From: Actinomycetes bacterium | GTDB taxonomy: Bacteria > Actinomycetota > Acidimicrobiia > Acidimicrobiales > RAAP-2 | DNA length: 12,714 nucleotides | Direction of reading: 5' to 3' | Assembly (NCBI GenBank): GCA_021850345.1 | Contig: JAJZMN010000051.1 | Span: forward strand, 1-12,714 | Shown here: piece after piece, positions 5,762 to 12,348 of the stretch | Layout of the letters: each line of letters starts with the position of its first letter | How positions within the stretch are numbered: position 1 is the stretch's first letter | Notes under the pieces: model-generated | Database searches by the model: none | What the model was told of the DNA's origin: nothing | Seen by the model: only the letters and a program-made list of their open reading frames with translations | Program-made: the position numbers and the translations under genes

Positions 5762-5824
5762 CCACTGTGGAGCTCCCGCAGGCGGCCATGCCATGAGAAG
5801 CGGTGGAGGCCGGGTTTCACTTGC

Positions 5825-5830
5825 TACGGT
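5825..5830 (+). promoter_or_regulatory. Possible -10 box of the HAD gene
   Basis: TACGGT lies 13 bases before ATG 5844 and seven before an in-frame TTG at 5838. A leaderless or very short-leader transcript is suggested, in line with other genes here. No Shine-Dalgarno sequence precedes the ATG. Confidence 0.35.
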
Positions 5831-5843
5831 CGCGTCCTTGCGC

Positions 5844-6500
5844 ATGGCCCGGTTTGAGCTCGTCATCTTCGACTGCGACGGGGTCCTCGTCGACAGCGAG
5901 CGGCTGGCTGTGCGCACCGAGGTGGAGATCCTCTCTTCTCTCGGTTGGCACCTTACGGAGGCGGAGGTGGCGGAGCGGTTCGTCGGACGATCCGCCGAGT
6001 ACATGCACCGTCAGATCGAGCAGCGGCTCGGTCGCCAGATCGACTGGGAGGCGGTGTTCGAGTCGCGCTACCGTGACGTCTTCCGCCGGGAGCTTCGCCC
6101 GGTCCCGGGCGTGGCCGATGCCCTGCAGCGGATCAGTGCGACGTCGTGCGTCGCGTCGAGCGGGACCCACCGCAAGATTTGTTCCTCTCTCAGGTGGACC
6201 GGGCTTCTCTCGTACTTCGATGACCGGATCTTCAGCGTGGAAGATGTGGCGAGGGGAAAGCCCGCGCCCGATCTCTTCGTCCATGCAGCAACGAGCATGG
6301 GTGTCGCCCGTGAGGCATGCGCAGTGGTGGAAGACAGTCCGGCGGGCATCGAAGCGGGGCTCGCGGCGGAGATGGGCGTCTTCGCGTTCGCCGGCGGACT
6401 GGTGCCGGTGGAACGGCTCCAACTCGACGGCGTCGTCGTATTCGACGACATGCGAGTGCTGCCCGAGCTCCTCGAGGGCGAGCGGGCGCACGCGCGCTAG
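5844..6500 (+). CDS. HAD-IA family phosphatase (YieH/phosphoglucomutase-like)
   Basis: A 218-residue haloacid-dehalogenase-superfamily hydrolase that should dephosphorylate a small phosphorylated metabolite, often a sugar phosphate. All four HAD motifs are visible: motif I FDCDGVLVDSE (9-19) with nucleophile Asp10 and acid/base Asp12; motif II VASSGTHRK (103-111); motif III Lys139 in RGKPAPDLF; motif IV VVEDSPAGIEA (161-171) with Glu163 and Asp164 binding magnesium. The helical cap between motifs I and II (about 20-90) makes it subclass IA. FAGGLVPVERL after motif IV is common in the 6-phosphogluconate/beta-phosphoglucomutase group, but the substrate cannot be told. I chose ATG 5844 because residues before it do not belong to the family; TTG 5838 is an alternative. 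A stem-loop follows at 6545-6569. Confidence 0.9.
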   Translation: MARFELVIFDCDGVLVDSERLAVRTEVEILSSLGWHLTEAEVAERFVGRSAEYMHRQIEQRLGRQIDWEAVFESRYRDVFRRELRPVPGVADALQRISATSCVASSGTHRKICSSLRWTGLLSYFDDRIFSVEDVARGKPAPDLFVHAATSMGVAREACAVVEDSPAGIEAGLAAEMGVFAFAGGLVPVERLQLDGVVVFDDMRVLPELLEGERAHAR

Positions 6501-6544
6501 CGGGCAACGCTCGTTCGCAGGCAGGATGCAGCGTGCGGGGTCCG

Positions 6545-6569
6545 GCCAAGTTCTCCAGGCCAACTTGGC
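6545..6569 (+). terminator. Stem-loop after the HAD gene
   Basis: GCCAAGTT (6545-6552) and AACTTGGC (6562-6569) form a perfect 8-bp stem with a 9-base loop, 44 bases after the HAD stop codon. No T-run follows, so it could be a tail-less terminator or an operator for the downstream hydrolase. Confidence 0.4.
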
Positions 6570-6765
6570 ACAGCTCGCAGTGCTCACACGAGCGCTCCAG
6601 CCGTTGGCCAGGAAGCTGGTTGGAGACCTCGACGGCGAATCCCTGAGGCTGCGGGTCGGATCGGGGGAAGTTCGGCCAGCTTTTGCCCGTCGCCGGCGAC
6701 ATTCGACGGCTTCGGCACGACGACGCTCCGGAGCTGGCGCGCCTGGCGCGACGTGCCGGACAGCA

Positions 6766-6771
6766 GGGAGG
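6766..6771 (+). promoter_or_regulatory. Ribosome binding site of the hydrolase
   Basis: GGGAGG with an eight-base spacer before ATG 6780. It fixes the start of the alpha/beta hydrolase against the longer open frame that begins at 6753. Confidence 0.7.
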
Positions 6772-6779
6772 CTGCGTCC

Positions 6780-7595
6780 ATGCGCGCAGACAACGACGGG
6801 GTGGGTATCCACTACGAGGTGTATGGCGAGGGTCCGACGGTGGTGCTGCTCCACGGCTTCCCGGATTCGGGCAGGCTCTGGCGCCACCAGGTTCCGGTGC
6901 TCGCCGAGGCCGGCTTCAAGGTGATCGTGCCCGATCTGCGCGGGTACGGCGGGTCGGACAAGCCTGACGGCGCCGCGCACTACCACCTGCTCCTGCTGGC
7001 TGCCGATGTCGGTGCCGTGCTCGCTGCAGAAGGGGTCGACCGGGTTCACGTGGTCGGCCATGACTGGGGCGCCGTATTGGCGTGGGCCATCGCCGCGGTC
7101 ACCCCCGACCGGGTCGACCATCTGGTGACGATGTCGGTCGGCCATCCGAGCTCGTTCCGCGGGGATGGGTTCGAGCAGGCGGAGAAGTCGTGGTACATGC
7201 TGCTGTTCCAGTTCCACGGCGTCGCCGAGCAGTGGCTCTCGTTTGACAATTGGGCGAACTTCCGGGCGTGGAGCCGCCACCCCGACGCCGACGCGGTGGT
7301 CGCCGAGCTCGAAGCGACCGGGTCGTTGACGCCGGGACTGAACTATTACCGGGCGAACGTGCCGCCCGAGTCCCTCTTGGCACCGCCCGTCGAGCTGCCT
7401 CCCATCCACGCACCGACCATGGGGATCTGGAGCAGCGGGGACGTCGCCCTCACCGAGGGACAGATGCTCCGCTCGGCGGCGCACGTCGCGGGCCCGTGGC
7501 ACTACCAACGGATCGACGGCCCCGGCCACTGGCTGCAGCTCGAGGCACCCGACCTCGTGAACGGCTTGCTCCTCGACTTCCTCCCCGTCGGGTGA
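6780..7595 (+). CDS. Alpha/beta hydrolase, epoxide-hydrolase-like
   Basis: A 271-residue cytoplasmic alpha/beta-fold hydrolase. The oxyanion-hole motif HGFPDS is at 25-30, followed by PDLRGYGGSDKP (51-62). The nucleophile elbow VVGHDWGAVLAW (91-102) carries Asp95, not Ser, so the enzyme uses an aspartate nucleophile like soluble epoxide hydrolases and haloalkane dehalogenases. His250 (GPGHWLQLEAP) and an acidic residue near Asp221 (SSGD) complete the triad. LNYYRAN (187-193) offers the cap tyrosine expected of epoxide hydrolases, which favours that activity, and Trp96 next to the nucleophile is shared by both groups. The start is set by a good ribosome binding site. The GMC oxidoreductase follows in the same direction after 105 bases; they may be co-expressed or have separate promoters. 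The natural substrate is unknown. Confidence 0.88.
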   Translation: MRADNDGVGIHYEVYGEGPTVVLLHGFPDSGRLWRHQVPVLAEAGFKVIVPDLRGYGGSDKPDGAAHYHLLLLAADVGAVLAAEGVDRVHVVGHDWGAVLAWAIAAVTPDRVDHLVTMSVGHPSSFRGDGFEQAEKSWYMLLFQFHGVAEQWLSFDNWANFRAWSRHPDADAVVAELEATGSLTPGLNYYRANVPPESLLAPPVELPPIHAPTMGIWSSGDVALTEGQMLRSAAHVAGPWHYQRIDGPGHWLQLEAPDLVNGLLLDFLPVG

Positions 7596-7685
7596 GGCGC
7601 GGGCTCTCGCTCGCCATCGTCGATGAGCTGCGACAGTCGACTCGTGACCGCCGCTGGCCGTCGGGGTTCACTGTGCGAGCCGCAC

Positions 7686-7691
7686 TAGCGT
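7686..7691 (+). promoter_or_regulatory. Possible -10 box of the GMC oxidoreductase
   Basis: TAGCGT nine bases before ATG 7701, with no ribosome binding site between. It suggests an own promoter with a very short leader for the oxidoreductase gene, so the gene need not depend on the hydrolase transcript. Confidence 0.4.
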
Positions 7692-7700
7692 CGCCTGCCG

Positions 7701-9575
7701 ATGGACCAGGAGTTCGATTTCGTCGTGGTCGGCGGAGGGTCGGCCGGCGCGGTCGTGGCCAGCCGGCTCTCGGAGGACCCGACCTGCACCGTCGCGTTGC
7801 TCGAAGCGGGGGGGCCGCCGCCACTTGCGTCGCTCATGCCGGCCGCGTGCCCGGTCCTGCAGCAGGACCCGGCCACCGACTGGATGTACACGGCGGACCC
7901 GGGAGGGTGCGGGCTCGGACTGAGAGACCGGCGGATGATGGTGCCGCGCGGCAAGATGCTCGGCGGGTCATCGGCGCTCAACTACCTCGCGTACGTGCGC
8001 GGTCATCCGGGCGACTACGACGCGTGGGCAGCCGCGGGTGCGGACGGGTGGAGCTACGACGAGGTGCTGGCCTACTTCAAGAAGAGCGAGGGGCTGACGC
8101 CGTGCGACGACGTCGACTTCGACTCCGAGGCCCACGGGACCGATGGCCCGCTCGGCGTCTCGGTGCGGGCGCCGGTGCTCCCCGGCGCGGTGGATTTCGT
8201 CGAAGCTGTCCAGTCGACGGGCATCCCCCGAGGGGATTACAACGGCCGCGACCGGACGAAGCCCCACGGGGTCGTCTCGCTGCTCCAGACCACGACGCGC
8301 GGCGGCATGCGCTCGAGTACCTATGCCGCCTTCTTGCAGGGCGAACCCGAGGAGCGGCCCAACCTGTCCATCGTGTGCCATGCCCACGTGACCCGCGTCG
8401 TCCTCGAAGACGGGAACGACGCCCTGAAAGCTGTCGGCGTGGAATACCGCGCGGGAAACGGCGAGACGTTCGTGGTGCGCGCGGCCAAAGAGGTGGTGCT
8501 CAGTGCCGGCGCGGTGGGCTCGCCACATCTGCTGCTGTTGTCGGGTATCGGTCCTGAAAGGGAGCTCGCTGCGGCCGGCGTCCCATGCCGCGTCGACTCC
8601 CCCGAGGTGGGAAAGCACCTGAAAGACCACCTCGAGATCGGCTTGATCTTCCCGGCACCCGGTGCAGGAGTGTCCATGGCCGAGATGGCGCTGTCGATGG
8701 GACCGGACGCACTACGCGCCCCGGGCGGCCCCTTGCCCGCCGAACCGGCCGAGGACAGCTCGCTTCCCGAGGAGCTCCAGGCACTCAAGGCGGAGGCGGA
8801 ACGTCGGCTCGTCGAGTGGCTGACGACGGGGGAGGGACTGGCATCCTCGTCGCTTTACGACGCTGCCGCATGGTTCTCGACCGGCCTCGGGGACCACCAC
8901 ACCCATGATGCCCAGCTGGCCATCTTCGTGTGCGGCTACACCGAGGACATCTGGCGACGGTGCCTTCGCGTGGAGCCCGGCGAGTTCTTCGACGACCCGG
9001 CGACGCAGCTCGCCCCCGAAGCAGAGACCGTCATCCTGCTCGCGAATCCGGTCCAGCCCCACAGCGAAGGCGAGATCGTGCTCGCGAGCGCAGACCCGAT
9101 GGGCGACCCGGACATCCGGATGAACTACTACGGAGACCCGCACGACATGGCGGTCATGATCGCCACGATCCGCCGCGCGCTCGAGGTCGCTGCGCACTGG
9201 CCGGACCGCCACCCGCTGGGAGCGCTCGTCGTGCCGCCCGCCCTCGCGGCGCGTCACGGGTACGTGGCGGGCGACGCTCCGACCGATGCGCTGCTCGAGG
9301 ACCTGGCGCGGCACTACTCCGCCACCGTCTACCACCTGTCGTGCACCTGCCGTATCGGCAGCGTCGTGGATCCCCGGCTGCGGGTGAAGGGGGTCGCCCG
9401 CCTCCGAGTGGCAGACGCGAGCGTCATGCCGAACGTCGTGAGTGGGAACACCAACGCCACGGCGATCATGATCGGCGAGAAGGCGGCGGAGCTCCTTGCG
9501 GCTGACCACGGGGTGATGCTCCGCGAGGTCGTCGGCCGGGACGTCGCGGGACAAGGCGTCGCCGGACAGGCCTGA
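7701..9575 (+). CDS. GMC-family FAD-dependent oxidoreductase
   Basis: A 624-residue glucose-methanol-choline oxidoreductase that should oxidise an alcohol with FAD as cofactor. The dinucleotide-binding motif is at the N-terminus (FVVVGGGSAGAVVASRLSED, 7-26). The two GMC signatures are present: PRGKMLGGSSALNYLAYVRG (82-101) and SAGAVGSPHLLLLSGIGP (268-285). The C-terminal catalytic region has His545 and Asn585 (SGNTNATAIMIGEKAAELL). The catalytic His lies in YHLSCTCRIG where choline-dehydrogenase-like enzymes usually have H-P-V-G-T-C-R-M-G. The protein is longer than the usual 500-560 residues because of an insertion around 320-385 (Met/Ala/Glu-rich, helical) and a 25-residue tail with a VAGQGVAGQ repeat. 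No signal peptide is seen, so it is cytoplasmic. Substrate unknown; the neighbouring hydrolase suggests a small organic alcohol or diol. Confidence 0.92.
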   Translation: MDQEFDFVVVGGGSAGAVVASRLSEDPTCTVALLEAGGPPPLASLMPAACPVLQQDPATDWMYTADPGGCGLGLRDRRMMVPRGKMLGGSSALNYLAYVRGHPGDYDAWAAAGADGWSYDEVLAYFKKSEGLTPCDDVDFDSEAHGTDGPLGVSVRAPVLPGAVDFVEAVQSTGIPRGDYNGRDRTKPHGVVSLLQTTTRGGMRSSTYAAFLQGEPEERPNLSIVCHAHVTRVVLEDGNDALKAVGVEYRAGNGETFVVRAAKEVVLSAGAVGSPHLLLLSGIGPERELAAAGVPCRVDSPEVGKHLKDHLEIGLIFPAPGAGVSMAEMALSMGPDALRAPGGPLPAEPAEDSSLPEELQALKAEAERRLVEWLTTGEGLASSSLYDAAAWFSTGLGDHHTHDAQLAIFVCGYTEDIWRRCLRVEPGEFFDDPATQLAPEAETVILLANPVQPHSEGEIVLASADPMGDPDIRMNYYGDPHDMAVMIATIRRALEVAAHWPDRHPLGALVVPPALAARHGYVAGDAPTDALLEDLARHYSATVYHLSCTCRIGSVVDPRLRVKGVARLRVADASVMPNVVSGNTNATAIMIGEKAAELLAADHGVMLREVVGRDVAGQGVAGQA

Positions 9576-9604
9576 ACGGGGTTGCGGAAGCCCATGCCGG
9601 GGAC

Positions 9605-9644
9605 CGAGGGGACCGACGGGGACCCGGCGACCCGTCGCCCCTCG
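9605..9644. terminator. Two-part hairpin between convergent genes
   Basis: An outer stem CGAGGGG/CCCCTCG (9605-9611 with 9638-9644) stacks on an inner stem CGACGGG/CCCGTCG (9614-9620 with 9631-9637). Only a two-base bulge separates them on one side, and the loop has ten bases. The position between the ends of the GMC and GNAT genes suggests a bidirectional terminator. There is no T-run. Confidence 0.55.
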
Positions 9645-9722
9645 ACATCACCGCACCCGCCCGTCGAAGCTTCCGCGGCGCGCCCGACGGCCGTCTCGGC
9701 GGTATCGCGACGCGGATGAGCG

Positions 9723-10193
9723 TCAGACATCCCGCCAATAGATCACCGCAGGTTCGCCGTCCACGGCTCGAGGCACACGGCCGATTTCGCGCCAGCCGAG
9801 CTTCTCGTAGAGAAACCGTGCCCGATTGGACTCGAAGACGAGGTTGAACATGATGGCATCGAAGCCGGCCGTGGGTGCACGGACGATCGAGTCCTCGACG
9901 AGCCGCCGGCCGACACCTGCGCCGCGAAAGGCGCTGGCCACCACGTAGCCGGCATTGGCGATGTGCGCCGCGCGGCCGGGGAAATTGGGCTTCAGGTAGT
10001 ACGCACCGACGACCTCGCCAGCGAGCCGGGCCACGACGACCACCGGCGGATCGACCCAACTCGCCGCGAACCGGTCGGGCTGCAGGGGAGCCGACTCGGG
10101 GTAGCCGTCGCCCTGCTCGACCGCCTCGGAGAAGATCTCGAAGAGCCGCGGTCGGTCCGCTCCGGTGGCATCGGCGAGAGCAATCTCGGTCAC
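9723..10193 (-). CDS. GNAT family N-acetyltransferase
   Basis: A 156-residue acetyl-CoA-dependent N-acetyltransferase. The N-terminus (VTEIALADATGADRPRLFEI) has the usual first strand and helix. Motif A is clear: AGYVVASAFRGAGVGRRLVE (81-100), with the R-G-x-G-V-G pyrophosphate-binding turn at 90-95. Motif B follows with NLVFESNRARFLYEKLGWRE (117-136). VVGAYYLKPN (61-70) is the preceding strand pair. The acceptor amine is unknown; similar proteins acetylate amino acids, small amines or antibiotics. GTG 10193 was chosen because it is the first start before the family's N-terminus, with a GGTGGGAT box nine bases upstream; the open frame continues to 10322 but that part is not family-like. The gene is convergent with the GMC gene and divergent from the kinase. 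Confidence 0.88.
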   Translation of the reverse strand: MTEIALADATGADRPRLFEIFSEAVEQGDGYPESAPLQPDRFAASWVDPPVVVVARLAGEVVGAYYLKPNFPGRAAHIANAGYVVASAFRGAGVGRRLVEDSIVRAPTAGFDAIMFNLVFESNRARFLYEKLGWREIGRVPRAVDGEPAVIYWRDV

Positions 10194-10496
10194 TTCCCGA
10201 TGATCCCACCCGCGTGCGCATCCCACCCGCGCGCGGATCCCCTCCGCTGGCCTTTCTGCCTCCGCGACGAAGCGCTGGGGTCGAAGGTTTCCGACAGTTC
10301 CGCTCGGTTGTCCGGCGATCAAGGTGGAGCGCGCCCGCCGGCGTGGAGGTTCGCCCGCGTCGGCGCAACGTACGAGTCATGGGATGTCCTGCTCACCAGC
10401 TCGCTCGTCGGCGATGACGTCGGTCCTCTAGCATCCTCACTGGAGGACGATTGGCGGAGGCGCGACATTCCGACGCAACGTGCATCTACGAAGAGC
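10194..10496. other. Divergent intergenic region, GNAT / kinase
   Basis: About 300 bases between two divergent genes; it should hold promoters for both. The kinase reading frame stays open through it and back across the GNAT gene, but the encoded sequence does not look like a kinase N-terminus. A TAGCAT box at 10429-10434 is a possible -10 for the kinase, about 60 bases before its ATG. Apart from the tandem repeat listed separately I see no RNA gene or operator. Confidence 0.4.
10203..10236. repeat. Two 17-bp tandem repeats before the GNAT gene
   Basis: ATCCCACCCGCGTGCGC (10203-10219) is followed at once by ATCCCACCCGCGCGCGG (10220-10236), differing at two positions, and ATCCC follows once more. 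On the minus strand this duplicates a GGTGGGAT box, the nearest copy of which is the likely ribosome binding site of the acetyltransferase. Confidence 0.6.
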
Positions 10497-11906
10497 ATGC
10501 GGCTGCTTGCGACGATGCTTGTCGGGGTGCTCATCGCCCTTCTGCTTGTCAACTCCGCCGCCACGCTGTACGCGCGCGTCCGGGCCGCTCGCTCCCAGAC
10601 GACGCTCGATCAGCGTTGGCTCCCGGCCCAGAGCGAGTCCTCTCACCTGCTGTCTGCGTACGTCGACGAGGAGACCGGTGAGCGGGGCTACCTCTTGACC
10701 GGAGACCCGGCCTTCCTCCAGCCCTTCATCCACGGCGAGGGGACGGCAGCCCGCGTGCAGCGCCAACTGGCGATGCTGGTCGTCTCCGACGCGAAGAGCA
10801 CGACCCTCCTCCGCAAGGTCGTTGCCGCTTACGACGCTTGGCATCGAAAGAGCGCCCTTCCGCAGATCGCGGCGAGGCGCTCGGGACCCGTTCCATTGGC
10901 CAAGTTGGAGGCATCCGCGATCGAAGGCAAGGCGCTCTTCGACGCTGTGCGTGCGCGGCTGGCGCGCCTTTCGGGGCGCATCACCGCCCTGACCAAGAAG
11001 GAGCTCCACAGCGCCTCCAGCGCACAGTTGCTCGCCGACGTCCTGACGGCGGTCACCGTCGCGCTCGCCCTCTTGGCTGCGGCGCTCGCCTTTCCCGTGA
11101 CCCGAAGGGTCCTTACCCAGCCCCTCGAGCACCTGCTCGCCCAGCTGCAACGCGTCGGCAGCGGCGACTACCAGCAGGCGATCCAAGGAGCGGGGGCCGC
11201 GGAGCTCGTTGCGATGGCGCAGTCGGCCGAGCAGATGCGTCAGAGCCTCCTTCACCACTCGGATCTCCTCGTGCGTGCTCAGCGGACACTCACGCTGCGC
11301 AACGAGCGAGACCGCCTCGCCGAGGACCTGCACGACCGGAGTATCCAGCGCCTGTTCGCGCTCGGGCTTTCTCTGAGCTCCCTCGCCAAACGCCACCCCG
11401 AGGTCGCACCCGCCCTCGTCCCCCTCATCGACGAGACGGACCGTGGAATCCGCGAGTTGCGAGGCATCATCTTCAACCTCTCCCACGACGACGAGACCAG
11501 CTTGCGACACGGCATCGACAACACCGTTCGCGAGGCGGCACGTGCGCTCGGCTTCGCGCCGGACTTGGAGCTCCACGGGCCACTGGACCACATTGCGGAT
11601 CAGGAGCTGACCCACGAGGTGCTGGCCGTGCTGCGGGAGGCACTGAGCAATGTGGTGCGCCACGCCCGTGCGTCGGCGGTGCAGGTGACGGTCGGTCTGG
11701 AAGGCCACGACCTCCACCTGCGTGTCGCAGATGACGGCGTCGGGATCTCCGGCGGCGAGGGTGGTCACGGCATCCGCAACATGGAGGCCCGTGCCGAGCG
11801 GCGCGGCGGCCGCTTCGAGGTGAGGAGCGGCGATGCAGGAACCGTCGTCGAGTGGCAAGTGCCACTCGACTTGGGCCAGTCCGAGCTGAGCGGTGCTGCC
11901 CCGTGA
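10497..11906 (+). CDS. Sensor histidine kinase with CHASE3 and HAMP domains (DevS/NarL type)
   Basis: A 469-residue membrane sensor kinase. A transmembrane helix (about 4-26) is followed by an extracytoplasmic CHASE3 domain (about 30-175) with its hallmark DEETGERGYLLTGDPAFL (57-74). A second helix (about 178-200) leads to a HAMP linker (about 201-255). The dimerisation/phosphoacceptor box is of the HisKA_3 type (RDRLAEDLHDRSIQRLF, 271-287) with His279 as the phosphorylation site, most like the DevS/DosT group. The ATPase domain has the N-box REALSNVVRHA (380-390), the G1 motif VADDGVG (410-416) and the G2 motif GHGIRNMEARAE (423-434). ATG 10497 was chosen because it starts just before the first membrane helix; no strong ribosome binding site is seen. 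A NarL/LuxR-type response regulator would be the partner but none is in the window. The signal is unknown. Confidence 0.92.
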   Translation: MRLLATMLVGVLIALLLVNSAATLYARVRAARSQTTLDQRWLPAQSESSHLLSAYVDEETGERGYLLTGDPAFLQPFIHGEGTAARVQRQLAMLVVSDAKSTTLLRKVVAAYDAWHRKSALPQIAARRSGPVPLAKLEASAIEGKALFDAVRARLARLSGRITALTKKELHSASSAQLLADVLTAVTVALALLAAALAFPVTRRVLTQPLEHLLAQLQRVGSGDYQQAIQGAGAAELVAMAQSAEQMRQSLLHHSDLLVRAQRTLTLRNERDRLAEDLHDRSIQRLFALGLSLSSLAKRHPEVAPALVPLIDETDRGIRELRGIIFNLSHDDETSLRHGIDNTVREAARALGFAPDLELHGPLDHIADQELTHEVLAVLREALSNVVRHARASAVQVTVGLEGHDLHLRVADDGVGISGGEGGHGIRNMEARAERRGGRFEVRSGDAGTVVEWQVPLDLGQSELSGAAP

Positions 11907-11959
11907 GCTTGTCGCGCGTGGACCTCGAGCCCGCACGTGCGCTGCCCACGAGCGGCCGC

Positions 11960-12232
11960 CTACGAGCGCTGGTGGAGCTCGATCAGGTAGCGCTGCTCCT
12001 CCGAGCCGTCGACGAAGAACCGCTCGATGGAATGGAACCCTTCGCCTGCGCGTAGAACGCGCTCTGCGATCGCCAGCGTGTCGCTCAGGGCGCGAATCCC
12101 CGCTGCCTCGGCCAGTTGCTCGGCACGTTGTCGGACGTTGCCGCTGACCGCTCCATCTCCGGCAAGCGCACTCGCGAGGCTCGCCACGACGTCCTCGTAG
12201 GTGGGCGGTCGCTCCCGTGTCACCAACGCCAC
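11960..12232 (-). CDS. Small helical protein of unknown function
   Basis: A 90-residue product from GTG 12232, or 87 from GTG 12223. I do not recognise it. Codon use is typical of the real genes here. The sequence is almost entirely helical: TYEDVVASLASALAGDG, then VRQRAEQLAEAAGIRALSDT, then LAIAERVLRAGEGFHSIERF, ending in a short segment FVDGSEEQRYLIELHQRS. There are no cysteines and no membrane segment, so it is soluble. It is convergent with the kinase, 53 bases from its stop. The start is set by the end of helix-like sequence; neither GTG has a clear Shine-Dalgarno. An inverted repeat lies directly upstream. The gene is real with fair confidence; its role is open. Confidence 0.6.
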   Translation of the reverse strand: MALVTRERPPTYEDVVASLASALAGDGAVSGNVRQRAEQLAEAAGIRALSDTLAIAERVLRAGEGFHSIERFFVDGSEEQRYLIELHQRS

Positions 12233-12239
12233 TCTTGCA

Positions 12240-12255
12240 CGCCTGAGTACAGGCG
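12240..12255. repeat. Inverted repeat upstream of the small helical protein
   Basis: CGCCTG (12240-12245) and CAGGCG (12250-12255) are reverse complements around AGTA. It starts seven bases upstream of the GTG at 12232, so it overlaps the expected promoter of the minus-strand gene and could be an operator. Confidence 0.35.
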
Positions 12256-12335
12256 GGCGGTTGTCGGTGTGGGAGAGGTGCCAACCTCGGCCGCGGGGAA
12301 CTGGCAAGGTCACACCGGGCGCGTAGGCTGGTGGC

Positions 12336-12340
12336 GGAGG
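12336..12340 (+). promoter_or_regulatory. Ribosome binding site of the PsiE-like gene
   Basis: GGAGG eight bases before GTG 12349. A TAGGCT box at 12324-12329 could be the -10. Two other in-frame GTG codons (12331, 12340) lie on or before this site and are less likely starts. Confidence 0.5.
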
Positions 12341-12348
12341 TGGAGGCT

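Noticed and set aside
5408..6004. Long upstream extension of the GntR-like frame
   Set aside because: The extra 199 codons are Ser/Thr/Arg-rich and cross the start of the HAD gene; the regulator begins at GTG 5407.
5803..6924. A 373-residue plus-strand frame overlapping the HAD and hydrolase genes
   Set aside because: It is out of frame with two clear enzymes and is Ser/Arg-rich without domains.
5817..7529. A 570-residue open frame on the minus strand
   Set aside because: It is antisense to the HAD phosphatase and the hydrolase, both with complete catalytic motifs, and shows no domain of its own.
9963..10496. Upstream extension of the kinase frame by 178 codons
   Set aside because: The extension overlaps the GNAT gene in antisense and shows no kinase-like sequence; the first membrane helix begins right after ATG 10497.
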